Below, in pieces: positions 1-11,493 of a DNA stretch of 64,000 nt (position 1 is its first letter; every line of letters starts with the position of its first letter). The position numbers and the translations under genes were made by a program. Source of the DNA: Rutidosis leptorrhynchoides (lineage: Eukaryota > Streptophyta > Magnoliopsida > Asterales > Asteraceae). Location of the stretch: assembly GCF_046630445.1 (NCBI RefSeq), contig NC_092338.1, forward strand, positions 154,540,001 to 154,604,000, given 5' to 3'. The notes beneath the pieces were generated by a model that was not told where the DNA came from, made no database searches, and worked only from the letters and a program-made list of their open reading frames with translations.

Positions 1-260
1 AATTTTTTTCTTATTTAACAGTTGGGCCGTAATTGTTTCTGGGTCGAATCCTTATTCTATTTTCTGTTGGGCTAGAAGCTATTATGCTATGTTGGGCTGA
101 AGGCTGTTAGGTTATGTTGGGCCGAGATAGAACTATATTAGGATTAATTATGAAGATGATGAAGAGATAAGTGGGTTTAGGGTTATGAAGAAGATGACTG
201 GGTTATATGCGTTTAAATACATTAGTGTAGTGATAAATTTAGAAAGAAAAAAACAGAAAT

Positions 261-330
261 GGTTAGATGGTTAAGGGCGTTACCGGTTAGCGGGACGTCG
301 CGGGTTCAAACCCGGACTTGGGCATTTTTT
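261..330 (+). repeat. tRNA-like / SINE-like module inside the LTR
   Basis: A D-arm/A-box-like segment (GATGGTTAAGGGCG) is followed about 40 bp later by a B-box-like T-arm (GGGTTCAAACCC) and a T-run. The arrangement resembles a Pol III head, but no complete cloverleaf can be drawn, so it is not called a tRNA gene. The same module occurs at 8994-9066 and 60316-60372. Confidence 0.4.
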
Positions 331-363
331 AAAGGGCTACTTCATTGAGGTAGTTTACTTATT

Positions 364-367
<4 letters not shown>

Positions 368-403
<36 letters not shown>

Positions 404-524
404 GTTATTATTAATTATTATGTTATTAGGTTATTACTGATATGAAGAACATAATTATTAGTATTGTTAATACAATTAATACTATTATCATTATTATTAC
501 TATCACTATTATTATTAGTATTAC

Positions 525-582
<58 letters not shown>
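368..582. repeat. (ATT)n trinucleotide repeat blocks
   Basis: Two runs of ATT/TTA repeats (about 368-402 and 521-582) are separated by imperfect AT-rich sequence. They lie in the LTR of element C. The matching site in the 3' LTR (about 9107-9290) is shorter and more interrupted. Confidence 0.9.
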
Positions 583-583
<1 letters not shown>

Positions 584-1082
584 GCATTAGTATTAAAATG
601 ATTAATAAAATTATTGTTATTATTATTACTAACATTGGTATTAGAATTAACATTTAACATTAATTTTAGTATTATCATTAATATGACTAATAAAACTTCT
701 AATAAATCATCATTATTATAGAAATCACCATTACTATTAAAAGTATTATTTTTATGAAAACTAACATTTTATCTTATCATTATTATTATCATTACTTTTA
801 TTATTACTAACATTACTTTTATTATTATTATCAAAACTATTAATATCAAAATCATTACTAAAAATCTAATTATTATTATTATTATTAATATTATCATAAA
901 AAGATACAAATTGTTACTTATATTATTTTACCAAATAAATAGCTATATAAGAATATATTTAGTACATATCACAAAATAACATTAATAATTTCATAATAAA
1001 TAAAGTATATAAAATAAATATAGTTAATTTAGTTATTTATGAAACATATAAGTTATGAATATAAAAATGATATCACTAATGA

Positions 1083-1182
<100 letters not shown>

Positions 1183-2210
1183 TTGTTCATTTACAATTAT
1201 ATGTGTTAATATATATATAAATGATATAGGTTCGTGAATCTGAGGCCAACCCTGCTTCGTTCAGTACCGTCGTATGAATATTTTACTACAAAATATCGTA
1301 TACTGAATTTCATTAATCCCTTTTTAAATTCTTTTACAATATATATTTTTGGGACTGAGAATACATGCGCTGATTTTATAAATGTTTGACAAAATAGACA
1401 CGAGTACTTAAAAACATTCTACGATTGAGTTACGAGTACACCGGATATCACCCCTTTATAGTCTGGTAATCTAAGAATTAGGGAACCGAGCCCCTAATTG
1501 ACGCGAATCCTAAAGATAGATCTATGGGCACTAACAAGCCCCAGTCAGAGAATTTGAACTGCTTTAGTACTTCAAAATAGGTATACAACCGCCAGCTTTA
1601 AAAGATATGATCTATTTGTGAGGTGTACACAACCATCATATTTAAAAGAGTGGCCTGTTTGTATGCTTTTTTCATGACCGTGTGGAATGCCGGTATGCAA
1701 GGGATATTCTATATGCATCTTGTTAAGGTCAATTACCAGGTGTTTATATATCGTATGAATGATTTTACAGCAGTGAGCAGACCTGCACAGATTGTTTTCG
1801 AAATATGAGTATCTTGTGATCTATTATATTATTGGAAATGATTGTTTATGATAAACTAATGAACTCACCAACCTTTTGGTTGACACTTTAAAGCATGTTT
1901 ATTCTCAGGTATGAAAGAAATCTTCCGCTGTGCATTTGCTCATATTAGAGATATTACTTGGAGTCATTCATGACATATTTCAAAAGACGTTGCATTCGAT
2001 TCGTCGAGTTCATCAAGATTATTACTAAGTCAGTTATAGTTGGATATATTATGAAATAGTATGCATGCCATCAACTTTCGATGTAATGAAAGTTTGTCTT
2101 TTAAAAACGAATGCAATGTTTGTAAAATGTATCATATAGAGGTCAAGTACCTCGCGATGTAACCAAATGTAATGTATTCATCCAGATGGATTAGGACGGG
2201 TCTCTTCAGT

Positions 2211-2222
2211 TGGTATCAGAGC
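2211..2222 (+). other. Primer binding site, initiator tRNA-Met type (element C)
   Basis: TGGTATCAGAGC is the standard sequence complementary to the 3' end of plant initiator tRNA-Met. It begins 2 bp after the LTR end. The same spacing and motif occur in element D at 61492. Confidence 0.9.
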
Positions 2223-2653
2223 GGTGGTCTTAGCGAACCAGGTCCTGCATTAGTGTGTCTAACTAGTAGTTGTTAGGATGCATTAATGAGTCTGGACTTC
2301 GACCTAGTAGTTGTTAGGATATATTAATAAGTCTGGACTTGAACCTGGTCTGTATGTCAAAAAGTTTTGCTTATCATTTTCTTGTCGGAAATTATCTGCT
2401 TATCATTCTTAGTCTAGACACATCTTACTGCATTGACTGCATGAATAGTGTATAGACAAAATTCATATCTTAGCGTATCTGCAAATTCATATCTTAGCGT
2501 ATTTGTTACTGTAAACTTTGCCTGACATATTCCGTAAATTCCTCCGTATTCTACGAAATCTTTTGTTCTATATATATATAGATATTCTATGTAATTAGAA
2601 TACCATCTGATAGCCGAAAATCATTTCATACCGAATTTACTCAATCGTACGAA

Positions 2654-3157
2654 ATGGAACTCGCCACTAGTTCAGGTTCTTCGGAATCCGACAGCCATTC
2701 CGACATGGATGTTCACCTAAGCTCTGGAAGCATCGTCACCAGAATGAATCAACCAATCAGCCATCCCCAATTCATCTGATTGGTTCATAATCGACTTAAT
2801 CAATGGAGACGAGAAGAAGGCGATCCTTTCCACCAACCGAATTCACCTCTTGGCAATGAACCTGAAGCACTTACCAGCGAACCTATCTGAAACACCATTT
2901 TCAGCCTCATTTCCAGAGTAGCTCGGCACGATTATATTCTATCCACAATTCTAGACCTTATTCATCCTCTCGTCCGAACCGACAATCATTCCGGAATAAT
3001 GGAAGAAGTCAACAAACTTCGCGCTCGAGTAATAAATTTGGAAAATATGGTGCAAAACATACCAGCTTCAGCAACATCACCGGCACCAACAGTACCACCA
3101 ACAACCCAAGTTTCAACATCACATGCCTCAACATCTTATTCTGTACCTCAAGTATAA
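2654..3157 (+). pseudogene. gag-like remnant of element C
   Basis: An ATG at 2654 opens a frame of about 167 codons that runs to TAA at 3155 and is broken by in-frame TGA at 2777-2779 and 2888-2890. The first part is serine- and acid-rich. A middle segment holds the charged run EEVNKLRARV, likely coiled coil. The tail is Ala/Pro/Thr/Ser-rich. It lies 430 bp after the primer site, where gag is expected, but no zinc knuckle follows in this frame. The homologue in D (61870-62374) has the same TGA at the same codon plus a small deletion that shifts frame. I do not recognise a defined Pfam domain. Gag is inferred from position, charge and coiled coil. Confidence 0.5.
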
Positions 3158-3214
3158 TCACTGTTCTACATAATCGTTCTATATCATTTATCTTCACTGA
3201 ACATGGCAATTATT

Positions 3215-3238
3215 TAATCTCTAAAGTCGTAGAGATTA
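3215..3238 (+). other. Conserved stem-loop after the gag-like frame (element C)
   Basis: Arms TAATCTCTA and TAGAGATTA form a perfect 9-bp stem with a 6-base loop. Equivalent hairpins with different loops occur in D (62463-62486) and twice in E (56832-56855 and 57646-57669). Confidence 0.6.
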
Positions 3239-3397
3239 TTTATTCTTGCTCAAATCAAAAAGCAAATGAGATTAATATCACATTAACTCATTAAATCCAT
3301 GATTACCTCTGAAGAAAATATATATGTATATATGTTTTCATAAAGATTATAATTAAAAATTCTTTTGTACAAACTGTTAATGGTGAAAATATTTTAA

Positions 3398-3414
3398 CGG
3401 GTAGGTAATACCCG
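3398..3414 (+). other. Internal palindrome / polypurine-tract-like site (element C)
   Basis: CGGGTAGGTAATACCCG has 6-bp complementary arms. Its first half repeats the sequence just before the 3' LTR (AACGGGTAGGTAC, 5963-5975). Copies lie at 56660-56676 (E) and 62646-62662 (D). Confidence 0.5.
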
Positions 3415-3417
3415 AGG

Positions 3418-4006
3418 AATATTTATATTTCACATTAATAAGTTACACTGTACATTCTTCGAATCTGATTCAACAGTCATTTACTATCCTACTTACATCC
3501 ACAGATATACGAATCCGATCACCGCAGAATAACCATTTTCATTCAATTTCATATTTGGAGTTTGACTTATCAGAATCCAACAAGTGGCATAATGAAGAAA
3601 ACATTGGACAAAAATAAAATTTGTTAGAAACAAACAAATTAACTCTGAAAAATTTTGTTAAGAATCCACGCTAACAAAATCCTAGCTAACTGTTTCTAAT
3701 TCCCTGTTACAATTTATTTATCGCAATTTAATTATCACAATTTTAATTCTCGCAATTTTATTTATCGTCATTTAATTTCTGTTATTTATTTTACGCACTT
3801 TATCGGGACACGTATACAATGTTCTGACATATCATATCGACGCATCTATATATATTATTTGGAATAACCATAGATACTCTATATGCAGTAATGCTCGAGT
3901 TAGCTATACAGGGTTGAGGTTGATTCTCAAATAATATATATACTTTGAGTTGTGATCGAGTCTGAGACATGTGTATAATGGGTCACGACACGTATTAATT
4001 AATTTG

Positions 4007-4058
<52 letters not shown>

Positions 4059-5962
4059 AAATTACTAGTTGTGGACTACTAACTGTGGACTAATAACATT
4101 GGTCAATTAAAATGAATTAAAATATTGATTATAACATATGAAACTAAACATTTCTTCAAGTTTGCCACTTGATTTCATCTTAAACCTCATTTGTATCTTG
4201 ACGATTACAATATGCGTTCAAACCTTTCATGATTCTTGAAAACACCTCAATCGAGAGGATGAACCAACCGCACTTCATCTACGAGAAGAAAGACTTAAGC
4301 AATAATCATGCACCTGAAAAAATCTCGAAAAACTGAGTAAACGTTTAACACGTAGCTGTGCTAATTCCTGTAGCGTCATTATTACCGAAAATAACTTTGC
4401 AACTCCTGTTTGAGATAGCCAGTTTTTTCACAGCTCCATCAAGTCAACTTCGACTTTTCGTTCGAAACAACCTTATTATAACCTAGAAATATTTATGCAT
4501 GCTCTTTTATTGTTACCGGGGAACCTTTTATATTCCACCATATTACCAGCAGATGTACCAGCAACCTCGATGCTCTTTGGCTTAAATCTCTCCGACACAT
4601 CACTATATTTTTCTATTAAAGTCTTATCATGAACTCATCGGCATCTTGTAACGATAAATACCATACCAAATACCGGGAGGCATCAATCGATAATCTCGAA
4701 CTTCTATCCCCTGGATTTACGAACTTTAATTCTGAATTTCTGAAAAGCGCTTAAGCCTATGAAACAGTTTTCTGAGTTTTGAAAAACTGATGAAGCAGTG
4801 AAAACTGAAGACTGCCTTAACAATCAAAAGTTTGATGATAAAGAATGGAGTGTTGAAAAACCTCAAAGATTTTGATACTGAAAATTGAATTGAGCAAACT
4901 ATGAAGGAGACTTTGAACAAATTACAAGGACTAAACTTGTACATAAAGAATCCTGATAATTCTGTTCTGATGAAATCTTCAGCGAATACCTTGCTCCTTA
5001 CCCTAAACCCTTGCGAACAATATTTTTCATCATTCCCTGATATTAAATATTCTAAGATATCATCGTACCTTTCATTATAAATATTCTCGATATTTCTGAA
5101 GATATTTTCATAACTATTCTTATTTGAATCATCTATCTCTTCGGCGCTATATGTATTACATCATAAAGGAAACTGTCTAGTTTCTATATTCCGTAAACTT
5201 TCGAGTTTAAATTATGAATGTTTTTGAAGTAATGTTGGGAATTGAAGCATGAGTTAGTATAATATAATGACACTTGATCAACGTGATTATATTACAGTAA
5301 GTCATGCTGAGTTTCTAATGAAACATGATTATTCACAGACTATAACGTCATCATGTGCCATGTTACACGACTCTTACATTCTATCTATTATATAAACATA
5401 TCAAGAACATAATTTCTTGATAGTTCTATCTTTTCTCTTGAATTCTGGTAATTTAACCAATCAAGATTGTGCTATTATAATCTCTCTTAGAACATTAGTT
5501 ATGTTCATTCCAAATTTCGTACATACGAATTCTGGACCATTAATCGCTTGACTTAAAGTCGAGAAGAGAAAACAAAAGATGGAACTCCAAAATATAAAGG
5601 AAATGAAGAGGGTGGATTTATAGTGAAACATCAGACAGAGAAATCAAGACAGATTATTGCATTTAACCAAAGCAGATCCTAATTTTCTTAATTACCAAAT
5701 AATCAAATCTTACTACGAAGATTTTCTCCAAATCCCTTGAATTTCGAAAATCAACCGTGACTAAGTCAAAAGATATGACGAAACTTTATTTTCTCATTTC
5801 ACTCTTTTGTGATAGCTTCACTCATACGCTTCGAATAATCTAATTATTTTATCTATATTACTGAATGGTGATAAACTCTAATTTTCAGCTCATATGAGTC
5901 ATGAAAACATACTTATTGTTAGCCATGAGGACCTCACTCAAATTTCGGGACGAAATTTCTTT
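3418..5962 (+). other. Long non-coding internal region of element C
   Basis: About 2.5 kb with no frame over 75 codons that I trust. It holds an (AT)n tract at 4012-4054 and, on the minus strand near 4410-4470, a decayed zinc-knuckle-like segment also present in D and E. Otherwise I see nothing beyond similarity to the internal regions of D and E. Confidence 0.6.
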
Positions 5963-6049
5963 AACGGGTAGGTACTGTGACGACCCGAGAATTTCTGACC
6001 AAATTTAAACTTAATCTTTATATGATTTTGAAACGATAAGCAAAGTCTG

Positions 6050-6470
6050 TAATCAAGGTTGGAGAATTCGGATCTCAGGGAGATCTTGTTTGGACTTTTT
6101 TAGGGAGATCTCGGCATCTCAGAATAATCTCGGGGAGATCTCGGACGTTGACTTACATTGACATTATAGTTTTTTTGATAAAAATATACATAAAAACATA
6201 AATATATGTATATTTATATACGTTTTTACAAGTTTTTACAAAAATATTTGAGAAATGAGCAAGAAAATCTTAGAGATTACGAATTTTACAAGAAAATGTT
6301 ACAAATTAGCAAGAACATTCGAGAAATCGTGGCTTTAACTAAGTTTGACCTCGTTGACTGAGAAATCTCGGGAGATGGACATCTCGTCTCGGTTGCCTTC
6401 TAAAAACGAGATCTCGGGGGAGAACTCGGGGAGATCTCGGGAGATTTACAACACTGTCTATAATGTTGAG
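6050..6470. mobile_element. Possible foldback/MITE-like insertion with GAGATCTCGG repeats
   Basis: Clusters of the self-complementary motif CCGAGATCTCGG occur near both edges (about 6060-6150 and 6357-6450), around an AT-rich core. D's LTR joins the flanking sequences without this segment. No clear terminal inverted repeat or target duplication could be fixed by eye. Confidence 0.35.
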
Positions 6471-6703
6471 TCTCAAGGTTTTTGAACTGTTTTTATGAAT
6501 GCATTTAACCTCACCACTTTTGACGATTCACGAACAACTATTTGTAAATAGATACATTTATATTTAAAAATATAAATATATATTAATTCGAAATATAATT
6601 TGAAATATTATATTATTTAGTTATTAGAATTAATTATGTAAAATAAAGTAATATATGATATTAATTATAACTTATAATGTATCTAGATATATAAATAAAG
6701 TAC

Positions 6704-6783
<80 letters not shown>

Positions 6784-8654
6784 ATTTTGAATTTATTTAA
6801 TAAACGATAGTAACACTCATTTGTCATTCTATTGATAGTAAACAAGTTAAAATGAACGTATTTGATTTTAAAATAATTGATGATCCGAAAATGAGTTTTA
6901 CAAGTTATAGACTTATTAAAAAATGTATTTAGGAACCATTTGTTGAATTTTAAAACTTTCTATATTTTACTTGGGGTTGGGAGTGAATAATTAATGTAAT
7001 TTTTATTTATTAATTAAAGATCGAATTTTATACCATAATGACCAAAATAAATAAATATAGTTGATCTAAAAATATGGAATTTTTCTGAAGTACTTTTTAT
7101 CCGCCACTAATTATCAACGGAGCACGAGTTTTAGTCCGTAAATGAAATAGTAAACGATGGCTAAATTAATCGCACGTTTTATTTTTAAATTATATTATAA
7201 TTATTATTATAATATTATTATTATTCGCAATCGGTTTTCCTGTGTTTACTTTCCTTAATTAACGGAGAGAGTACTATATTCTTCTTTATATAATACTTTA
7301 TATATATAACTGCATATATACAGAGACATATGTGTGAGAAAGGGATACAAATATCTAAAACTCATTTTCATCTTCTTCTCTCTTTCTTCTGATCGATGAA
7401 CACACTCCCGCCACCACCCTTGATACTTGTTTCCTGTCAACCAAGAACCAATCACCTTCATTGAATAAACACCTACAACTCCTGTTCGAGGTAAATATAC
7501 ACCCGGATAAATTCATCATCGAATACCCTTTTCTTTCTTATTTCTTGCTTGAGGAAGTTACCACCACAACCACAACTTACCACCTCACTACCAACACCTT
7601 CAATCACCATGAAGCCCACCATCTTTAAATCGTAGCAAAAACCATCGTCCACCCATATCATCACCATGACTATTGCTACTATTACTTTCGGTTCTTACTT
7701 CTGCAACCATCACAATACCACCACCGATTCATTGCTTCCCATTCTATTCGATCAACCGTTACCCATTTAACCCTCACAAACCCATTTCCACTTCTACATG
7801 TTTACTGTTTCTTCAAAGTTGAATAACACAACCCATCGAAATTTCTGCTTGCTACTTCTACTACAAACTCGCGTATTATTTTTTTCCTTACTTATATTAC
7901 ATACTCCGTATAAATCATTCTCACCATGTTTGACACTATTTTTATGTTGCAAACCAAAACCTACTGTTACCAGTCTGTTCCTGTTCCTATTCGAAACAAC
8001 AAAACCATATATAATCGCCACTTCTTATGTTTCAGTTACAGCAACATTTATTATGTTGTAAAGTGATAATAAAGGATTTTGATTAATTAATAATGAGTTC
8101 GTGTTGAATGATGATGATTTGTGGTAACACGATAATAATGGAAAGAAATAGATGGTGGAAGTTGCACAATTTTCTTTTGTTTTAATCATAACCCCCACCG
8201 ACAGCTTTCCTTTTCTCTTAAATATATTCTGTTAAATGTTGGGCTTGGAACTCCAATTGCTGGGCTACCATAGTCTGATTATAGTTTGGGCCTTGTTTCA
8301 TTATTCTAAATTGGGCCGAAAATGCTACTTGGATGCTAATTTTTTTTATTTCTTCGAGTGATATTGGTAGTATTTGGTTAATGGTGATGAAGTGTGATTA
8401 TGATAATAATAGTCATGATAAAAGATGATGATGATATTAAATAACGATGATGGTGATTATGTTTAATGAAAAGTGATCAGTGATTAGCAATTTCTTTTCG
8501 ATTGAAACAGTATGAGGTGAGGAGACAACAGCCCCTTTTATTTGTTTGTTTCCGTTTATACCAACAAGAAAAGCAACCAGCGAGATGATATATACTAGAT
8601 GCTGACTAGATATTACGGGTTAAAACATTTAATGACTGGATAAATTCAAGATTG

Positions 8655-8739
8655 TACGAGTGCTTCAGTGGTTTGTTAGGCGTTTGATTAAACAATAGGC
8701 CCTGAGTTCGATCCTAGCTTGCAGCAGTTTTTTTTTTCT
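8655..8739 (+). repeat. Second tRNA-like / SINE-like module in the element C 3' LTR
   Basis: An A-box-like GCTTCAGTGGTTTGTTAGGCG (8662-8682) and a B-box-like GAGTTCGATCCTAG (8704-8717) are followed by a run of ten Ts, a typical Pol III stop. No full cloverleaf is apparent. Confidence 0.4.
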
Positions 8740-8993
8740 TATTTAACAGTTGGGCCGTAATTGTTTCTGGGTCGAATCCTTATTCTATTTTCTGTTGGGC
8801 CGGAAGCTATTATGCTTTGTTGGGCCGAAGGCTGTTAGGTTATGTTGGCCCGAGATAGAACTATGATGATGATTAGGATTAATTATGAAGATGATGAAGA
8901 GATAAGTGGGTTTAGGGTTATGAAGAATATGACTGGGTTATACGCGTTTAAATATATTAGTGTAGTGATAAATTCAGAAAGAAAAACAGAAAT

Positions 8994-9066
8994 GGTTAGA
9001 TGGTTAAGGGCGTTATCGGGTTAGCGGGACATCACGGGTTCAAACCCGGACTTGGGCATTTTTTTA
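8994..9066 (+). repeat. tRNA-like / SINE-like module (3' LTR copy)
   Basis: This is the same module as at 261-330, with B-box-like CGGGTTCAAACCCG (9035-9048) and a T-run at 9059-9065. Confidence 0.4.
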
Positions 9067-9251
9067 AAGGGCTACTTCATTGAGGTAGTTTACTTATTAC
9101 TCATTTTTATTATTATTATTATTGTTATTATTAATTATTATTGTTATTAGGTTATTACTGATATGAAGAACATAATTATTAGTATTGTTAATACAATTAA
9201 TACTATTATCATTAAAATACATTTCATTATTATCATTATTATTACTATCAC

Positions 9252-9289
<38 letters not shown>

Positions 9290-9782
9290 GCATTAGTATT
9301 ACAATGATTAATAAAATTATTTTTATTATTATTACTAACATTGGTATTAGAATTAACATTTAACATTAATATTAGTATTATCATTAATATGACTAATAAA
9401 ACTTCTCATAAATCATCATTATTATAAAAATCACCATTATTATTAAAAGTATTATTTTTATGAATACTAACATTTTATCTTATCACTATTATTATCATTA
9501 CTTTTATTATTACTAACATTACTTTTATTATTATTATCAAAAATATTAATATCAAAATCATTATTAAAAATCTAATTATTATTATTATTAATATTATCAT
9601 AAAAAGATACAAATTGTTACTTATATTATTTTACCAAATAAATAGCTATATAAGAATATATTTAGTACATATCACATAATAACATTAATAATTTCATAAT
9701 AAATAAAGTATATAAAATAAATATAGTTAATTTAGTTATTTATGAAACATATAAGTTATTAATATAAAAATGATATCACTAA

Positions 9783-9867
<85 letters not shown>
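9783..9867. repeat. (TG)n(TA)n compound microsatellite
   Basis: About 11 TG units run into about 31 TA units. The 5' LTR has only TA at this site. Confidence 0.95.
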
Positions 9868-9872
<5 letters not shown>

Positions 9873-10893
9873 CATTTACAATTATATGTGTTAATATATA
9901 TATAAATGATATAGGTTCGTGAATCCGAGGCCAACCCTGCTTCGTTCAGTACCGTCGTATGCATATTTTACTACAAAATATCGTATAGTGAGTTTCATTA
10001 CTCCCTTTTTAAATGTTTTTGCAATATATGTTTTTGGGACTGAAAATACATGCGCTTCTTTTATAAATGTTTGACGAAATAGACACAAGTACTTAAAAAC
10101 ATTCTACGATTGAGTTAAAAGTACACCGGATATCACCCCTTTATAGTCTTGTAATCTGAGAATTAGGGAACCGAGCCCCTAATTGACGCGAATATTAAAG
10201 ATAGATCTATGGGCACTAACAAGCTCCAGTCAGAGAATTTGAACTGCTTTAGTACTTCAAAATCGGTATACAACCGCCAGCTTTAAAAGATATGATCTGT
10301 TTGTGAGGTGTACACAACCATCATATTTAAAAGAGTGGCATGTTTGTATGCTTTTTGCATGACCGTGCGGAATACCGGTATGCGGGGGATATTCTATATG
10401 CATCTTGTTAAGGTCGATTACCAGGTGTTTATATATCGTATGAATGATTTTACAGCAGAGAGCAGACCTGCACAGATTGTTTTCAAAATATGAGTATCTT
10501 GTGGTCTATTATATTATTAGAAATGATTGTTTATGATAAACTAATGAACTCACCAACCTTTTGGTTGACACTTTAAAGCATGTTTATTCTCAGGTATGAA
10601 AGAAATCTTCCGCTGTGCATTTGCTCATATTAGAGATATTACTTGGAGTCATTCATGACATATTTCAAAAGAAGTTGCATTCGAGTCGTCGAGTTCATCA
10701 AGATTATTACAAAGTCAATTATAGTTGGATATATTATGAAATGGTATGCATGCCGTCAACTTTCGATGTAATGAAAGTTTGTCTACTAAAAACGAATGCA
10801 ATGTTTGTAAAATGTATCATATAGAGGTCAAGTACCTCGCGATGTAACCAAATGTAATGTATTCGTCCAGATGGATTAGGACGGGTCTCTTCA

Positions 10894-11493
10894 CAATTCT
10901 AACACCTCAACATTTAATCAAATCTCTCATGATTCCTCTCATGTGTCACCTAGTACATCTGCTCACTCGAATTCTTTATCATCAAATGAATCTACTGATT
11001 CGCATAGTAACTCCACTTCATCTCAATCCTCTCAATCATCATCTCCAACCACTCCTTGTCCAACTCGTACAATCACAACTTGCAGCATGACCGGTATACA
11101 AAAGCCAAAAGTTCACTTCAACCTTTCGGCTTCATCAACTCTCTCACCTATTCCTCGCACTCTAAAAGATGCGATCTCTAATCCAAACTGGAACAAGGCC
11201 ATGGCCGATGAATATATGGCCCTCATAGATAATAATACTTGGAATCTTATACTATGGTCACCTAAGATGCATATCATTCTAAGTATGTGGATTTTTTGTC
11301 ATAAGTTGAAATACGATGGCATAATAGAATGATATAAGGCACGGTTAGTTGGTGATGGTCGCTCACAAACAGTTGGTATAGATTGTCATGAAACGTTTAG
11401 CTCGGTTGTCAAGCCCACAACTATCCGTTTGGTACTATCTATTACTCTATCAAAGTCATGGAACATAAATCAACTCGATGTTAGAAATGCGTT
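10894..11493 (+). pseudogene. Ty1/copia pol fragment: spacer and start of RT
   Basis: The frame is open from 10895 through a Ser/Thr-rich linker (typical between integrase and RT) into the start of a copia reverse transcriptase. Recognisable pieces are the NWNKAMADEY segment, the YKARLV box and the QLDVRNAF box, where the first catalytic aspartate lies. An in-frame TGA at 11330-11332 stands where relatives have an Arg codon, a CGA to TGA change. The frame stops at element A and resumes at 44977 with no residue lost except the duplicated GCGTT. The left side is cut by element C. The piece is dead because of the nonsense codon and two insertions. Confidence 0.88.
11489..11493. repeat. Target-site duplication of element A, left copy (GCGTT)
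   Basis: GCGTT precedes the A LTR here and follows the other A LTR at 44972-44976. Joining across it restores the copia reading frame. Confidence 0.95.

Larger units (their letters stand above)
5976..10893 (+). repeat. Element C 3' LTR (4918 bp)
   Basis: It begins TGTGACGACCCG after the purine-rich AACGGGTAGGTAC and ends GGGTCTCTTCA against copia sequence. It contains a ~410-bp segment rich in GAGATCTCGG (about 6050-6470) that D's LTR lacks, an (AT)n tract at 6709-6780, two tRNA-like modules and (ATT)n. The stretch 7200-8700 is AC- and T-rich with only short frames. I see no gene there. Confidence 0.8.

Noticed and set aside
261-330. Calling a functional tRNA gene
   Set aside because: Only A/B-box-like segments are present. 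No cloverleaf or anticodon arm can be drawn.
418-678. Long Asn- or Ile-rich frames over ATT repeats (also 9097-9384 and 52142-52375)
   Set aside because: They are translations of trinucleotide repeats on both strands and have no start context or conservation.
7255-8061. Possible host exon in the AC-rich LTR stretch (also 58600-59290)
   Set aside because: Frames are short and not conserved between the C and D LTRs, with no splice structure or domain.
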